Shown here in pieces: positions 10,225-20,103 of a DNA stretch of 64,000 nt. The position numbers and the translations under genes are program-made. Location of the stretch: the NCBI RefSeq assembly GCF_000218875.1, contig NC_015709.1:1844501-1908500 (forward strand), in the 5' to 3' direction. The notes under the pieces are model-generated. The model was not told where the DNA came from. It saw nothing but the letters and a program-made list of their open reading frames with translations, and ran no database searches. This DNA comes from Zymomonas mobilis subsp. pomaceae ATCC 29192. GTDB lineage: Bacteria; Pseudomonadota; Alphaproteobacteria; Sphingomonadales; Sphingomonadaceae. Within the stretch, counting starts at the first letter, position 1; each line of letters begins with the position of its first letter.

Positions 10225-11293
10225 CAAGGCTCGCCAGTCTTTCGGCTTCATCCTCTGAGATCAAAGCCGCAATCACTTCTTCCAAGGCTGGCCCTGCCAA
10301 TATTTCTGGCAAACGGTGTAAAGTTAAATTGATGCGGTGATCCGTTACTCTTCCCTGTGGGAAGTTATAGGTACGGATACGTTCGGAACGATCGCCTGAT
10401 CCTACCATAGATTTTCTTTGACCGGCCCGTTCAGAATGGAGCCGTTCACGCTCTCTTTCATAAAGGCGTGCCCGCAACACTTTCATCGCCTTGGCTTTGT
10501 TTTTGTGCTGGGATTTTTCATCCTGTTGGCTAACGACAATACCACTGGGGATATGCGTAATTCTGACCGCTGAATCCGTGGTATTCACCGATTGACCACC
10601 GGGGCCAGAGGAACGGAAAATATCTATTCGTAGGTCTCGCTCATCAATCGCAACATCGACTTCTTCCGCTTCCGGTAACACAGCGACCGTTGCGGCTGAG
10701 GTATGGATGCGCCCTCCACTTTCAGTAACAGGAACACGTTGCACCCGATGGACGCCGCTTTCAAATTTTAAACGCGCAAACACACCTGCGCCGGTAATAC
10801 TGATAACGACTTCTTTATAGCCGCCTAATTCAGCAGCACTTGCCGAAATCAATTCAACGCGCCAACCATGATCTTCGGCATAGCGGCTATACATTCGCAA
10901 TAGATCGCCGCCAAAAAGCGCAGCCTCATCGCCGCCGGTCCCGGCACGGATTTCGAGAATAGCCGAGCGCTCATCAGCAGCATCACGCGGCAACAGGCTT
11001 AAGGCCAAGGCGCGTTCGGCATCTGACAAAGCTTGCTTTTTATCAGATAATTCTTCGACCGCCATGGCCTGCAACTCGGGATCTTCATCCCGCGTCATGC
11101 TTTCCAGCATTTCCGTTTCTTCCCGCAGGGCGCTGACATGCTGTGCGGCCAAGGCTACGGGTTCTACTTCGGCATATTCACGGGATAAGGCTACTAAACG
11201 GCTTGAATCAAGGTCAGGCCTTGCCATTTCTGCCTGTAACTCTTCCCGTCTTGCGACAATCGCCGCTAGACGATCTGGTGAAATTGCGATCAT
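10217..11293 (-). CDS. prfA: Peptide chain release factor 1
   Basis: Terminates translation at UAA and UAG. 358 residues, the usual size. The GGQ hydrolysis loop is [16 protein letters not shown]. The stop-codon recognition site reads RVPVTESGG, the P-x-T type of RF1; RF2 would have SPF. It overlaps hisS upstream by ATGA and prmC downstream by 8 bases, so the three form one translationally coupled operon. The start has GGGGA a few bases upstream. Confidence 0.97.
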   Translation of the reverse strand: MIAISPDRLAAIVARREELQAEMARPDLDSSRLVALSREYAEVEPVALAAQHVSALREETEMLESMTRDEDPELQAMAVEELSDKKQALSDAERALALSLLPRDAADERSAILEIRAGTGGDEAALFGGDLLRMYSRYAEDHGWRVELISASAAELGGYKEVVISITGAGVFARLKFESGVHRVQRVPVTESGGRIHTSAATVAVLPEAEEVDVAIDERDLRIDIFRSSGPGGQSVNTTDSAVRITHIPSGIVVSQQDEKSQHKNKAKAMKVLRARLYERERERLHSERAGQRKSMVGSGDRSERIRTYNFPQGRVTDHRINLTLHRLPEILAGPALEEVIAALISEDEAERLASLDD

Positions 11294-12549
11294 TTATTCC
11301 CCAATTCTACAACAAGCCGGTCAACGATCTGATCTAGGGGAATAGCTTCCTGTTCACCCGTTACCATGCTTCTAATGGTTACTACTTTATTCGCTAGCTC
11401 TTCTTCGCCTAAAATTATTGCATAGCGAACACCCCAACTATTCGCCTTTTGCATCCGGCGCTTCATATTGCCGCGCCATGTCATTTCTGCCGAAATATTG
11501 GCATGTCTCAAAGCTGAAAGAATCGATAACGCCGATAATTTTGCTTCATCGCCTAACGGGATAACGGCCACTTCCATAGCCGCTTCAACAGGCAAATCAA
11601 TTAACATGGCCAAACGCTCGATACCGGCTGCCCAACCAATAGCTGGCGTGAGGTTACCGCCTAAGGCTTCGGATAAACCGTCATAGCGGCCACCGGCCAA
11701 GACGGTTCCCTGTGCCCCTAACTGATCAGTAATAAATTCAAAAGCCGTATGACGGTAGTAATCAAGACCGCGCACTAAACGAGGATCGCGTGTCCATGCT
11801 ACACCGGCAGCATCAAGGCCGGCGGTCACTGATTTGAAAAAGGAAGCGGCCTCTTCCGTCAAATAATCATCAATAATCGGTGCTTTTTCAGCGATTATTT
11901 TATCATTTGGATCTTTGGAATCCAAAATGCGCAAGGGATTACGGGTTAAACGCTCCCGACTTTCATCGGATAGCTGGTCAAAATGGGCTTGAAAATATTC
12001 AACCAAAGCGGCGCGCCATGCTTCCCGACTTTCGCTATCCCCCAAGGTATTTAAATGTAGAGTAACATGCTCTTTAATGCCCAGTTCTTGCAAAAGCTGA
12101 TCGGCCAAGCAAAGCAGCTCTACATCGGCTTCCGGTTCAGCGGCTCCTAAAACTTCGGCATCAATTTGATGGAATTGGCGATAGCGTCCTTTTTGAGGGC
12201 GTTCATAACGAAAAACAGGGCCATGCGTTGCAATTTTACAGGGGGCATATTGCTGCCATCCACTTGTAAGGTAAGCGCGGCATAAGCCAGCTGTAAATTC
12301 TGGACGAAGGGTTAGAGGTTCTCCTGACCGGTCTTCAAAACTATACATTTCTTTCGAAACGACATCGGTTGTTTCCCCTAAAGAGCGTGCAAAAACAGCC
12401 GTCGATTCAAAAACCGGAATTTCAGCACGCTTAAAACCATAAAGCTTTCGTACATGATCAAAAACGGCCAGCACATGATTGAAACGGAGCGCTTCATCGC
12501 CAAAAATATCTTGTGTGCCGCGAATCGGCTGAGGAGTTTTGATTTTCAT
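11290..12549 (-). CDS. hisS: Histidyl-tRNA synthetase
   Basis: Class II enzyme charging tRNA-His, 419 residues. N-terminal [16 protein letters not shown], motif 2 ([20 protein letters not shown]), the histidine-binding [15 protein letters not shown] and motif 3 ([14 protein letters not shown]) are all present; the C-terminal anticodon-binding domain covers about 325-419. It is the first gene of hisS-prfA-prmC, with an ATGA overlap to prfA. A 227-bp divergent spacer separates it from ppa and should carry both promoters. Confidence 0.97.
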   Translation of the reverse strand: MKIKTPQPIRGTQDIFGDEALRFNHVLAVFDHVRKLYGFKRAEIPVFESTAVFARSLGETTDVVSKEMYSFEDRSGEPLTLRPEFTAGLCRAYLTSGWQQYAPCKIATHGPVFRYERPQKGRYRQFHQIDAEVLGAAEPEADVELLCLADQLLQELGIKEHVTLHLNTLGDSESREAWRAALVEYFQAHFDQLSDESRERLTRNPLRILDSKDPNDKIIAEKAPIIDDYLTEEAASFFKSVTAGLDAAGVAWTRDPRLVRGLDYYRHTAFEFITDQLGAQGTVLAGGRYDGLSEALGGNLTPAIGWAAGIERLAMLIDLPVEAAMEVAVIPLGDEAKLSALSILSALRHANISAEMTWRGNMKRRMQKANSWGVRYAIILGEEELANKVVTIRSMVTGEQEAIPLDQIVDRLVVELGNK

Positions 12550-12776
12550 GCCATTTTATCCGGCTAAAATAAGAAGAGATTTTTCGATAATGGCTCGCGT
12601 CTAACCTATTTTTCTTATTGTGCAAAATTTCTTATGCATGGGCTTATTCCAAGCCTCCCTTCATGATCCTGCGTCGATAGCAAGCGTGCAGAATGCACAA
12701 CAGGGCCTCAGCGCATCAAAAAAAGAAGCAGATTAGACTTGTGATCAAAAGAAGGCCGCATTATCGCGATTCTATT

Positions 12777-13310
12777 ATGGATATCAATCTTATTCCCACG
12801 GGCGATAATCCGCCTGAAACGCTGAATGTTATCATCGAAGTACCGCAGGGCGGTGAGCCGGTGAAATACGAATTTGACAAAAAATCCGGTGCCCTTTTTG
12901 TGGATCGTTTGCTTCATACGCCAATGCGCTATCCAGCCAATTATGGCTTTGTTCCGCATACTTTATCAGATGACGGCGATCCTTTGGATGCCTTGGTCTT
13001 GTCCCCGACGGCGTTTGTCCCGGGTAGCGTGATCAGTGTTCGTCCTATCGCTGTTCTTAAGATGAAGGACGAAAAAGGCGAAGACGAAAAGCTGTTAACG
13101 GTGCCTGTTGACGGCATTATTCCGCTTTATTCTGCGGTCAAAGAAGCCAGCGATCTTCCAAAAATTGTAACGGAACAGATCGAACATTTCTTTACCCATT
13201 ATAAGGATTTAGAATCCAAAAAATGGGTCAAGATTGAAGGCTGGGGCAGTGCCCAAGATGCCCGTCAAATTATTATTGAAGCTATTGAACGGGCCCAGAA
13301 AAAGGCTTGA
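12777..13310 (+). CDS. ppa: Inorganic pyrophosphatase, family I
   Basis: Hydrolyses pyrophosphate to phosphate and so drives biosynthetic reactions, in the cytosol. 177 residues from the ATG at 12777 (MDINLIPTGDNPPE); the frame is open back to 12693 but that extension is basic and not conserved. Active-site residues are in the family motif region VDRLLHTPMRYPANYGFVPHT and DGDPLDALVL (metal-binding Asp). It is divergent from hisS and convergent with the small membrane gene at 13378. Confidence 0.96.
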   Translation: MDINLIPTGDNPPETLNVIIEVPQGGEPVKYEFDKKSGALFVDRLLHTPMRYPANYGFVPHTLSDDGDPLDALVLSPTAFVPGSVISVRPIAVLKMKDEKGEDEKLLTVPVDGIIPLYSAVKEASDLPKIVTEQIEHFFTHYKDLESKKWVKIEGWGSAQDARQIIIEAIERAQKKA

Positions 13311-13377
13311 TAGTTTTTATTAAGGCTTAAAATATCTTTTTTATAGTCTCGCATAGGGGACGCTTCATGGCGTTATC

Positions 13378-13719
13378 TTATGCGGGATTATGTTCAACCT
13401 TCGATTCGGTTTTATGCTCGATAAACTCAGATTGATAGGAGGACGAAGCGGGTAACATGCCTGCTGTCTCGGCATAAATTTCTTTTTCAACTACCGGATG
13501 ACTAGCCAGCCGTTTCTGTTCGGCTATCCGTTGTTTTGCACGACGTCGAATATAGGCTTTGCCTAAAATATACCCTGTTCCCAAAATCAGACCGACAGGC
13601 CCTAATCGGCGAATCGCCCCAACAACCAAGGCACCTGTAACCAGATGTCGCAAGCCGTCATCTTGGTGAGCGCGTCCTATTTCCGCTTGCACCAATGTTT
13701 CGACAATCCTTGCAACCAT
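13378..13719 (-). CDS. Small unknown protein with one hydrophobic segment
   Basis: 113 residues, not recognised. The N-terminal third has a Gly-rich hydrophobic stretch (about 28-53, with GALVVGAIRRLGPVGLILGTGYILG) that could be a membrane helix or hairpin, followed by a basic segment (YIRRRAKQRIAEQKR) and a polar tail. This suggests a small inner-membrane or membrane-associated protein with a cytosolic C-terminus. It lies downstream of sspB on the same strand after 213 bp and is convergent with ppa. Codon use looks like its neighbours, so it is probably a real gene. Confidence 0.6.
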   Translation of the reverse strand: MVARIVETLVQAEIGRAHQDDGLRHLVTGALVVGAIRRLGPVGLILGTGYILGKAYIRRRAKQRIAEQKRLASHPVVEKEIYAETAGMLPASSSYQSEFIEHKTESKVEHNPA

Positions 13720-13863
13720 GTCCGTAATTCCCTGAATGAGATAACCATTTATTTATATCTAATGTCTTTTATGAAGAACGCTAAAAAAACAAAAATGAGC
13801 CTAAAATTTTTATAATTATTTTAGACTTCGCTGTTATTCAGCCTGCATCGATAGAATCAATAG

Positions 13864-13912
13864 AGCTATCCTATATGCCCGCGCTTCCTCCTTGAACGGA
13901 TACAGGATAGCT
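13864..13912. other. Inverted repeat in the sspB downstream spacer
   Basis: Perfect 9-bp arms AGCTATCCT (13864-13872) and AGGATAGCT (13904-13912) with a 31-base loop, between sspB and the 113-residue gene. On the plus strand a T-run follows the right arm. Role unclear. Confidence 0.4.
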
Positions 13913-13932
13913 TAATTTTTTTGAGTTTAAAT

Positions 13933-14421
13933 CTATTTTTTACGCGTAAAATCTACCGAAACGACATTTGAACCTTCTTCGATAGGTTTTGCCTCAGGGA
14001 GCGATGGTTTCTCTTGTGGAGATTCGTCTTCTAGCTCGTCCTCTTCTTCAAACTGTGCTTCAAATTGCAATGCAAAATGAACTGAAGGATCTACGAAATT
14101 GGTAATGGCCGCATAGGGCACCACCAGATTGGCCGGGACACCCCCAAAGGCAAGACCAATGCTGAAATGATCGTCCTCTACCATTAAATCCCAATAACGA
14201 TTCTGGATGACAATCGTCATTTCATCAGGGAAACGGGCCAGTAGATGGGCTGGCACATCAACGCCGGCAGCCTGCGTTTTAAAGGTGATATAAAAATGAT
14301 GATCACCAGGCAAACCACCTTCTGCCTGTACCGACCCTAAAACGCGCCCGACAACAGCGCGCAGAGCCTCTTGGACGATCTCATCATACGGAATCAGACT
14401 GTCAAAGCTTTCCTCATTCAT
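13933..14421 (-). CDS. sspB: ClpXP adaptor SspB, alphaproteobacterial type
   Basis: 162 residues. The core (about 10-125, with [37 protein letters not shown]) matches SspB, which tethers ssrA-tagged and some other substrates to ClpXP. An acidic flexible linker ([14 protein letters not shown]) is followed by a C-terminal basic-hydrophobic tail ending [10 protein letters not shown], which fits the ClpX-binding (XB) peptide. Family identity rests on overall pattern recognition. It is divergent from hisB across a short spacer of under 90 bp, so the promoters of the two genes must be close together or overlap. Confidence 0.88.
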   Translation of the reverse strand: MNEESFDSLIPYDEIVQEALRAVVGRVLGSVQAEGGLPGDHHFYITFKTQAAGVDVPAHLLARFPDEMTIVIQNRYWDLMVEDDHFSIGLAFGGVPANLVVPYAAITNFVDPSVHFALQFEAQFEEEDELEDESPQEKPSLPEAKPIEEGSNVVSVDFTRKK

Positions 14422-14508
14422 ACCGTCTTAGGTGGACGTCCTTCTCCTATCGGTCAAGATGGGATTGAGTATATTTGCATGAAAGCAACGGTAGGCTATA
14501 GCGATTTT

Positions 14509-15099
14509 ATGCAGCGTATAGCCTCAATTCATCGTCAAACCGCCGAAACCGATGTTCTAATCCATCTTAACCTAGAAGGTACGGGACAGTATAATGTCAA
14601 AACGGGCATTGGTTTCTTGGATCATATGTTAGAACAGCTTTTCCGTCATTCGTTGATTGATTGCGATTTAACGGTAAAAGGTGATCTTCATATAGATCCC
14701 CATCACACCACTGAAGACAGCGCGATTGCCTTAGGCCAAGCGGTCAATCAGGCATTAGGGGATAAACGAGGTATTACCCGTTTTTCTCATGCCTATGCCC
14801 CTATGGATGAATCTCTAAGCCGAATTGCCATTGATATTTCGGGTCGTCCCTATCTGGTTTGGCGTTCTGCCTTTACTCAGCCACGGTTAGGCGACCTCGA
14901 TACCGAAATGATTGAACATTGGTTTTTAAGCTTTGCGCAAGGCGCTGGTATTACACTCCATGTCGAAACACTCTATGGCCATAACAATCATCATATCGCG
15001 GAAAGTTTATTTAAAGGGTTAGCCTTGGCGCTTCGTCAGGCTGTTGCCATTGATCCCCGCAAAAAAGATCAAATCCCCTCTACGAAAGAGAGCTTGTAG
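14509..15099 (+). CDS. hisB: Imidazoleglycerol-phosphate dehydratase
   Basis: Sixth step of histidine synthesis: dehydrates imidazoleglycerol phosphate. 196 residues from the ATG at 14509, matching monofunctional HisB; an in-frame ATG at 14479 and a TTG at 14371 lie upstream. Metal-binding motifs are [28 protein letters not shown] and [17 protein letters not shown]. There is no N-terminal phosphatase domain, so histidinol phosphate must be removed by another enzyme, probably the hisN product at 713. First gene of hisBHAFE; hisH starts 4 bases after its stop. Confidence 0.97.
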   Translation: MQRIASIHRQTAETDVLIHLNLEGTGQYNVKTGIGFLDHMLEQLFRHSLIDCDLTVKGDLHIDPHHTTEDSAIALGQAVNQALGDKRGITRFSHAYAPMDESLSRIAIDISGRPYLVWRSAFTQPRLGDLDTEMIEHWFLSFAQGAGITLHVETLYGHNNHHIAESLFKGLALALRQAVAIDPRKKDQIPSTKESL

Positions 15100-15103
15100 G
15101 GCG

Positions 15104-15742
15104 ATGACGCATACTTCTTCAACGGTTGCCCTGATTGATTATGGGGCCGGTAACCTTCGTTCAGTCGCTAATGCGTTGTTGGCAGCGGGGCTTCCCGAGA
15201 AAAGGCTGATAATTACAACCAATCCCGATGATATTCTTCAGGCGGAGCGTATTGTTTTACCCGGCGTGGGGGCTTTTGCCGCCTGTATGCACGCTTTACA
15301 AGCTATTCCGGGTATGACCGATGCGCTTAGTGAAGCTGTTCTGAAAAAAAGTCGTCCTTTTTTAGGCATATGTGTCGGTATGCAACTTCTTGCCGAACAG
15401 GGTGAAGAACATGGCATCCATAAAGGCCTGGGCTGGATAAAGGGTAGTGTGAAAGCTTTAAAACCCAATGATCCCCGTTGCAAAGTGCCCCATATGGGTT
15501 GGAATCAGATCACGTTAACCGCAGATACGCACCCGCTTTTAAAGGCCGGTGAGGCTTATTTTTTGCACAGCTATGCATTTTTTCCTACGGATACTCAGGA
15601 TTTGTTGGCAAAAACGGATCACGGTGGGGCAGTAACGGCAGCGGTCGGGCATGACAATATTATCGGTGTCCAGTTTCATCCTGAAAAAAGCCAAGGCTAT
15701 GGTCTTCGATTTTTATCCCGTTTTTTAGAATGGCACCCTTAG
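15104..15742 (+). CDS. hisH: Imidazole glycerol phosphate synthase, glutaminase subunit
   Basis: Class I glutamine amidotransferase that passes ammonia to HisF. 212 residues from the ATG at 15104 just after hisB. The Cys nucleophile is in FLGICVGMQLLAE, and the catalytic His-x-Glu is in GVQFHPEKSQGYG. The N-terminal VALIDYGAGNLRSV is characteristic. A 91-bp gap to hisA leaves the block probably co-transcribed. Confidence 0.97.
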   Translation: MTHTSSTVALIDYGAGNLRSVANALLAAGLPEKRLIITTNPDDILQAERIVLPGVGAFAACMHALQAIPGMTDALSEAVLKKSRPFLGICVGMQLLAEQGEEHGIHKGLGWIKGSVKALKPNDPRCKVPHMGWNQITLTADTHPLLKAGEAYFLHSYAFFPTDTQDLLAKTDHGGAVTAAVGHDNIIGVQFHPEKSQGYGLRFLSRFLEWHP

Positions 15743-15833
15743 TTTACAGATTTTTTATCTTTAGCGGCGGTAACGCCTCCTTTCATCCTTTCAGCCTATC
15801 AAAGCGGCGTTCAAGCTGCTGCCGGAGAAATTC

Positions 15834-16586
15834 ATGTCTCACTCTTTGATTATTTTTCCTGCTATCGATCTTAAAGAAGGCCATGTCGTTCGTCTCTCAG
15901 AAGGCGATATGGATCGTGCGACCATTTATGATGCAAATCCGGCGGCGCGTGCTCGCCAATTTAATGAAGCGGGTGCCCAATATTTGCATGTTGTCGATTT
16001 AGATGGTGCTTTTGCTGGCCATGCCATGAATGCGACGGCTGTTGACGCAATTGTCAAAGCCTTTCCGGGAAAAATTCAGCTCGGGGGTGGTATTCGCAGC
16101 ATGGAAGCCATCGAAGGATGGTTAAGTCGGGGTATTCATCGGGTGGTTATCGGTACTGCAGCGCTTGATAATCCCGAGCTTGTGAAGGAGGCTGCTAAAA
16201 AATATCCGCATCGCATTGTTGTGGCTGTGGATGCCCGCGATGGCATGGTAACAACCAAGGGATGGGCAGAACAGTCAGAAATATCTGTTATTGATATGGC
16301 TGAACGTTTTGCCGATGCCGGTGTGGCCGCGTTACTCTATACCGATGTCGGACGGGATGGTCTGAAAAAAGGTTGCAACAGTGAGGCAACCTTGGCTTTG
16401 GCCAAAGTCAGCCAAATGCCGGTCATTGCTAGCGGTGGTGTTAGGGATATTGGCGATATCGAGTTGCTGGCACGACACACAAAAGAAGGCATAGAAGGTG
16501 TTATTTGTGGTCGAGCGATTTACGATGGCTCGCTGGATTTAAAGGCGGCTTTAACGATAGCACGACAAGGAGGGGCTAAAGCATGA
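15834..16586 (+). CDS. hisA: ProFAR isomerase
   Basis: Fourth step of histidine synthesis: isomerises the aminoaldose ProFAR to the aminoketose PRFAR, in a beta-alpha barrel. 250 residues. Shows the N-terminal catalytic Asp in [14 protein letters not shown], the C-terminal half Asp in [14 protein letters not shown], and phosphate-binding loops LGGGIRS and ASGGVRD. The start has GGAGAAA upstream. The stop overlaps hisF by ATGA, so the two are coupled. Confidence 0.97.
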   Translation: MSHSLIIFPAIDLKEGHVVRLSEGDMDRATIYDANPAARARQFNEAGAQYLHVVDLDGAFAGHAMNATAVDAIVKAFPGKIQLGGGIRSMEAIEGWLSRGIHRVVIGTAALDNPELVKEAAKKYPHRIVVAVDARDGMVTTKGWAEQSEISVIDMAERFADAGVAALLYTDVGRDGLKKGCNSEATLALAKVSQMPVIASGGVRDIGDIELLARHTKEGIEGVICGRAIYDGSLDLKAALTIARQGGAKA

Positions 16587-17359
16587 GTCTTTGTACGCGC
16601 ATTATCCCTTGTCTCGACGTTGCTAACGGGCGCGTTGTAAAAGGCGTTAATTTTACCGATCTTATCGACGCCGGAGATCCGGTGGAACAAGCTAAAATAT
16701 ATGGTGCCGCTGGCGCAGACGAGCTTTGCTTTCTTGATATTTCTGCCAGCCATGAAGGACGGGGCACCATGCTTGATGTGGTCGCCAGAACCGCCGCCGT
16801 CTGTTTCATGCCCCTTACCGTTGGAGGCGGCGTGCGTCAGGTAGAGGATGCACGGGCTTTATTATTGGCGGGTGCCGATAAAGTTGCTGTGAATTCGGCG
16901 GCGGTTGCGCGTCCTGAACTGGTTGCTGAAATAGCTGACCGTTTTGGTGCCCAATGTGTCGTCGCCGCTATTGATGCGCGCAAAAAGGGTGACACATGGG
17001 AAGTCTATACGCATGGTGGCCGCCGTCCGACGGGTATTAATGCGATTGAACATGCTAAAAATCTGACCCGTCTTGGTGCCGGAGAAATTTTGCTGACCTC
17101 TATGGATAAAGACGGCACAAGAGACGGTTATGATCTTGCCTTAACGCGTATAGTGTCCGATTCCGTTTCTGTACCCGTTATTGCTAGTGGCGGGGTTGGT
17201 AATCTTGACCACATGGTGGAAGGGGTTACCCAAGGTCATGCCAGCGCCTTGCTAGCGGCTTCTATTTTTCATTTTGGTCAATATAGTTTGGCCGAAGCGC
17301 ATGAAGCCTTGGCGGCTGCGGGTTTGACGGTACGCCACCCCCCAGAAATTATAGGATGA
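16583..17359 (+). CDS. hisF: Imidazole glycerol phosphate synthase, cyclase subunit
   Basis: Partner of HisH; closes the imidazole ring and releases AICAR. 258-residue beta-alpha barrel with catalytic Asp in [15 protein letters not shown] and in [13 protein letters not shown], and phosphate loops VGGGVRQ and [10 protein letters not shown]. 4-base overlap with hisA. About 100 bases separate it from hisE. Confidence 0.97.
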   Translation: MSLCTRIIPCLDVANGRVVKGVNFTDLIDAGDPVEQAKIYGAAGADELCFLDISASHEGRGTMLDVVARTAAVCFMPLTVGGGVRQVEDARALLLAGADKVAVNSAAVARPELVAEIADRFGAQCVVAAIDARKKGDTWEVYTHGGRRPTGINAIEHAKNLTRLGAGEILLTSMDKDGTRDGYDLALTRIVSDSVSVPVIASGGVGNLDHMVEGVTQGHASALLAASIFHFGQYSLAEAHEALAAAGLTVRHPPEIIG

Positions 17360-17465
17360 TCCGTGGGGTATTTTGCGATTCCTCGAAGTATCGTTATTCA
17401 AAAATGATTGCCTGTCTCTCTTGGCAGAGAATTAGGTTGCCCCAATTGTGAAAGACAAGCCTGCT

Positions 17466-17792
17466 ATGTCCCAAAATACGCTTGCTTATATTGAATCGGT
17501 TATTGCAGAACGCCGAAAGGCTTCCCCAGAAGAGTCTTATGTCTCTTCTCTTTTCCATCGTGGTACGGCCCATATCGCCCAAAAATTGGGTGAAGAAGCG
17601 GTCGAGACTGTCATTGCCGCTTTATCGCAAGACAAAAAATCATTGGAAAGTGAAGCAGCTGATCTTTTATTTCATTTGGCTGTCTTGCTAACGGATCGCG
17701 GTACGAATTTTGACAATGTTTTTGCGGTGTTACAAAGCCGGGAAGGCACTTCTGGCCATGCTGAGAAAGCTGCCCGTAAAAATAAAAAATAG
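17466..17792 (+). CDS. hisE: Phosphoribosyl-ATP pyrophosphatase
   Basis: Second step of histidine synthesis. 108 residues from the ATG at 17466; an in-frame GTG at 17448 would add six. All-alpha MazG-like fold with EEAVETVIAA and EAADLLFHLAVLL (acidic residues binding Mg). Separate from HisI, which is not in this window. The next gene (HIT protein) begins 23 bases downstream, suggesting co-transcription. Confidence 0.95.
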   Translation: MSQNTLAYIESVIAERRKASPEESYVSSLFHRGTAHIAQKLGEEAVETVIAALSQDKKSLESEAADLLFHLAVLLTDRGTNFDNVFAVLQSREGTSGHAEKAARKNKK

Positions 17793-17814
17793 CCTCATTA
17801 GTGAAGGGTTTATT

Positions 17815-18192
17815 ATGACTGTCGATATCCATCAGCCCTATGATGATGACAATATCTTTGCCCGTATTTTGCGGGGTGAGATTCCTTGTAAAAAAGTCTA
17901 TGAAAATGACCATGTACTAGCTTTTCATGACATTAACCCCCAGGCTCCGGTTCATATTCTCGTTGTTCCCAAAGGTCGCTATGTTTCTTGGGATGATTTT
18001 TCAATAAAGGCTTCTGATCAAGAAATGGCCGCTTTTGTGCGTGCCGTTGGTGAAATCAGCCGAGATTCTTCGCTCAATAAGGGCTATCGACTGATCGTAA
18101 ATTGTGGTCATGATGCCGATCAATTAGTACCCCATCTTCATATCCACATTTTAGGTGGAAAGGTACTCGGTGCCCATTTGGTTCAATCCTGA
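17815..18192 (+). CDS. HIT-family nucleotide hydrolase
   Basis: 125 residues with the histidine triad HLHIHILGG near the C-terminus and the N-terminal FARILRGEIPCKKVYENDHVLAFHDINPQAP typical of the HINT branch, which hydrolyses nucleotide phosphoramidates such as AMP-lysine. Start ATG at 17815 behind GAAGGG. Its place right after hisE is common in alphaproteobacteria and may be simple co-transcription. The exact substrate is not known from sequence. Confidence 0.93.
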   Translation: MTVDIHQPYDDDNIFARILRGEIPCKKVYENDHVLAFHDINPQAPVHILVVPKGRYVSWDDFSIKASDQEMAAFVRAVGEISRDSSLNKGYRLIVNCGHDADQLVPHLHIHILGGKVLGAHLVQS

Positions 18193-18502
18193 TCCAATGG
18201 CCCAATAAAACCATGCTTATTTCGCCTTTGCTCTGTTTTATCTTTCATCAAAAGCGAAATAAGCTTTATAAAATAATATAATTATAATATCATAATTTTA
18301 GATATGTCCTTCTATTGATATATTTTTACCTTTTTTAAAAGACGTTCTGTTGAAAAGACTGTTTTTCTCTTGCCTGCTATCGATAAACCCCTTCTATTAT
18401 CTGATGAGGTTGGTCGTTCAGGTTAAGAATAAAAAGAAAAATTATCCTGTAACGGTTCATAATATAGTGCGGTGTTAACCGCTTCTTATCGGGGGATAAT
18501 GA
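18193..18502. other. Spacer between HIT gene and permease, with a hairpin
   Basis: 310-bp AT-rich spacer. It holds an 11-bp perfect inverted repeat, GCTTATTTCGC (18215-18225) and GCGAAATAAGC (18254-18264), a probable end of the his-HIT transcript although no strong T-run follows. The remaining ~240 bases should hold the permease promoter; no gene seen. Confidence 0.55.
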
Positions 18503-19993
18503 ATGATATTTGGGCGTGTGAAGTCTCTCGACGCCATTTTAGCGACTGCAAAAAAGAAATCTCTTCATCGCTCCTTGGGCGCTTTTCAGCTGACTATGCT
18601 GGGTGTAGGCGCGATTATAGGTACCGGTATTTTTGTGCTGACAGCAGAAGCGGCCCAAAAGGCAGGTCCCGGTATGATGGTGAGTTTTATTATTGCGGCC
18701 TGCGTTTGTGGTGTAGCCGCGTTTTGTTACGCCGAGATGGCAGCAATGGTGCCGGTTTCCGGTTCTGCTTATACGTATAGCTATGCGGTTATGGGGGAGC
18801 TTATCGCATGGATGGTCGGATGGGCGCTTATCCTTGAATATGCCGTTGCGGCCAGTGCCGTCTCTGTCGGCTGGTCAGGCTATGTGGTCGGTTTACTGGA
18901 ACATTTAACAGGAACCCATTTTTCCCCTAGTTTAATAGCCTTTACCAAGGGGCCCTTTAATGGTGGTATTATCAATTTACCGGCAGCCTTTATAGCCTTG
19001 GTCATTACTTTACTCTTGATAAGAGGCACTAAGGAAAGTGCAACAGTAAGCGCTGTTTTAGTAGCTATTAAAATTACTGCCCTTTCGCTCTTTGTTGCAC
19101 TGGCTATTCCCGCCATGAAAATGGAAAATTTTCATCCTTTTGCCCCCTTGGGATTTTCGGGTATTTCGGCTGCTGCGGCTTCTATTTTCTTTGCTTATGT
19201 GGGCTTTGATGCTGTTTCTACAGCAGCAGAAGAAACCAAGAATCCACAACGTAACATGCCTATCGGTCTGGTCGGTTCATTAGCTATTTGTACCATCTTC
19301 TATATGCTGGTTTCTGCCGGTGTTATTGGGGGTGTGGGGGCACAGCCTATCCTTGATGCCAATGGCCACGGTTTGGCAACGGGTAGCCATCAGTTAACGG
19401 CGGCTTGTGCTGCTATTCATGACAGTAAGGTTGTGTGTTCTAACGAGGCGCTGGCTTGGACTTTAAGAAAGGTCGGATGGACAAAAATCGGTAATCTCAT
19501 TGCTTTGGCGGCGGGATTTGCTCTGCCTTCTGTCATTTTAATGATGATTTTTGGACAAACACGGATTTTCTTTGTGATGAGTCGCGATGGTCTGCTGCCA
19601 GAATTTTTCGCCAAGGTGCATAGTCGTTTTCAAACGCCTTATGTCGTTACAATTATGACCGGCGTTTTTGTCGCTGTTTTTTCAGCTTTTTTCCCAGTGG
19701 GTATCTTGGCCGATATTTCGAATGCAGGTACTTTGTTCGCTTTCTCTATGGTCGCTGTTGCCGTTTTGGTGTTGCGGCGTACGGATCCTAAGCGGCATCG
19801 TCCTTTTAAAACGCCTGTCATTTATCTGATTTCACCCTTAGCGGCGTTAGGCTGTCTTTATCTGTTTGTTAGCTTGCCACTCATGACTCTGGTCATGTTC
19901 TTTGGATGGGCTTTTATTGGGCTTATTGTCTATTTTTGCTATGGCTATCGTCACAGCAATATCGCCCGCAACATTGCTGATCCCGAGGATTAA
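18503..19993 (+). CDS. APC-family amino-acid permease
   Basis: 496-residue inner-membrane protein with about 12 to 13 hydrophobic segments. The first helix has GVGAIIGTGIFVLTAEAA, the substrate-binding signature of the cationic amino-acid transporter (CAT/YfnA-like) branch of the APC superfamily, and helix 6 has FFAYVGFDAVSTAAEETKNPQRNMP. Proton-coupled uptake of amino acids is the family role; the specific substrate cannot be read. Single-gene unit ending at a strong terminator shared with convergent ppc. Confidence 0.9.
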   Translation: MIFGRVKSLDAILATAKKKSLHRSLGAFQLTMLGVGAIIGTGIFVLTAEAAQKAGPGMMVSFIIAACVCGVAAFCYAEMAAMVPVSGSAYTYSYAVMGELIAWMVGWALILEYAVAASAVSVGWSGYVVGLLEHLTGTHFSPSLIAFTKGPFNGGIINLPAAFIALVITLLLIRGTKESATVSAVLVAIKITALSLFVALAIPAMKMENFHPFAPLGFSGISAAAASIFFAYVGFDAVSTAAEETKNPQRNMPIGLVGSLAICTIFYMLVSAGVIGGVGAQPILDANGHGLATGSHQLTAACAAIHDSKVVCSNEALAWTLRKVGWTKIGNLIALAAGFALPSVILMMIFGQTRIFFVMSRDGLLPEFFAKVHSRFQTPYVVTIMTGVFVAVFSAFFPVGILADISNAGTLFAFSMVAVAVLVLRRTDPKRHRPFKTPVIYLISPLAALGCLYLFVSLPLMTLVMFFGWAFIGLIVYFCYGYRHSNIARNIADPED

Positions 19994-20039
19994 TATTTTT
20001 GACGGAGATTACCTATCCGCCTTAAATTTTTACCCAATA

Positions 20040-20072
20040 AAAACGGCATGGAAAAATCCATGCCGTTTTTTT
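20040..20072. terminator. Terminator between permease and ppc
   Basis: Perfect 13-bp stem (20040-20052 and 20057-20069) with an AAAA loop and a T-run after the right arm; an A-run precedes it, so it can stop both convergent transcripts. Confidence 0.9.
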
Positions 20073-20103
20073 ATGTATTATAATGATATAATGAAGGCAT
20101 CCA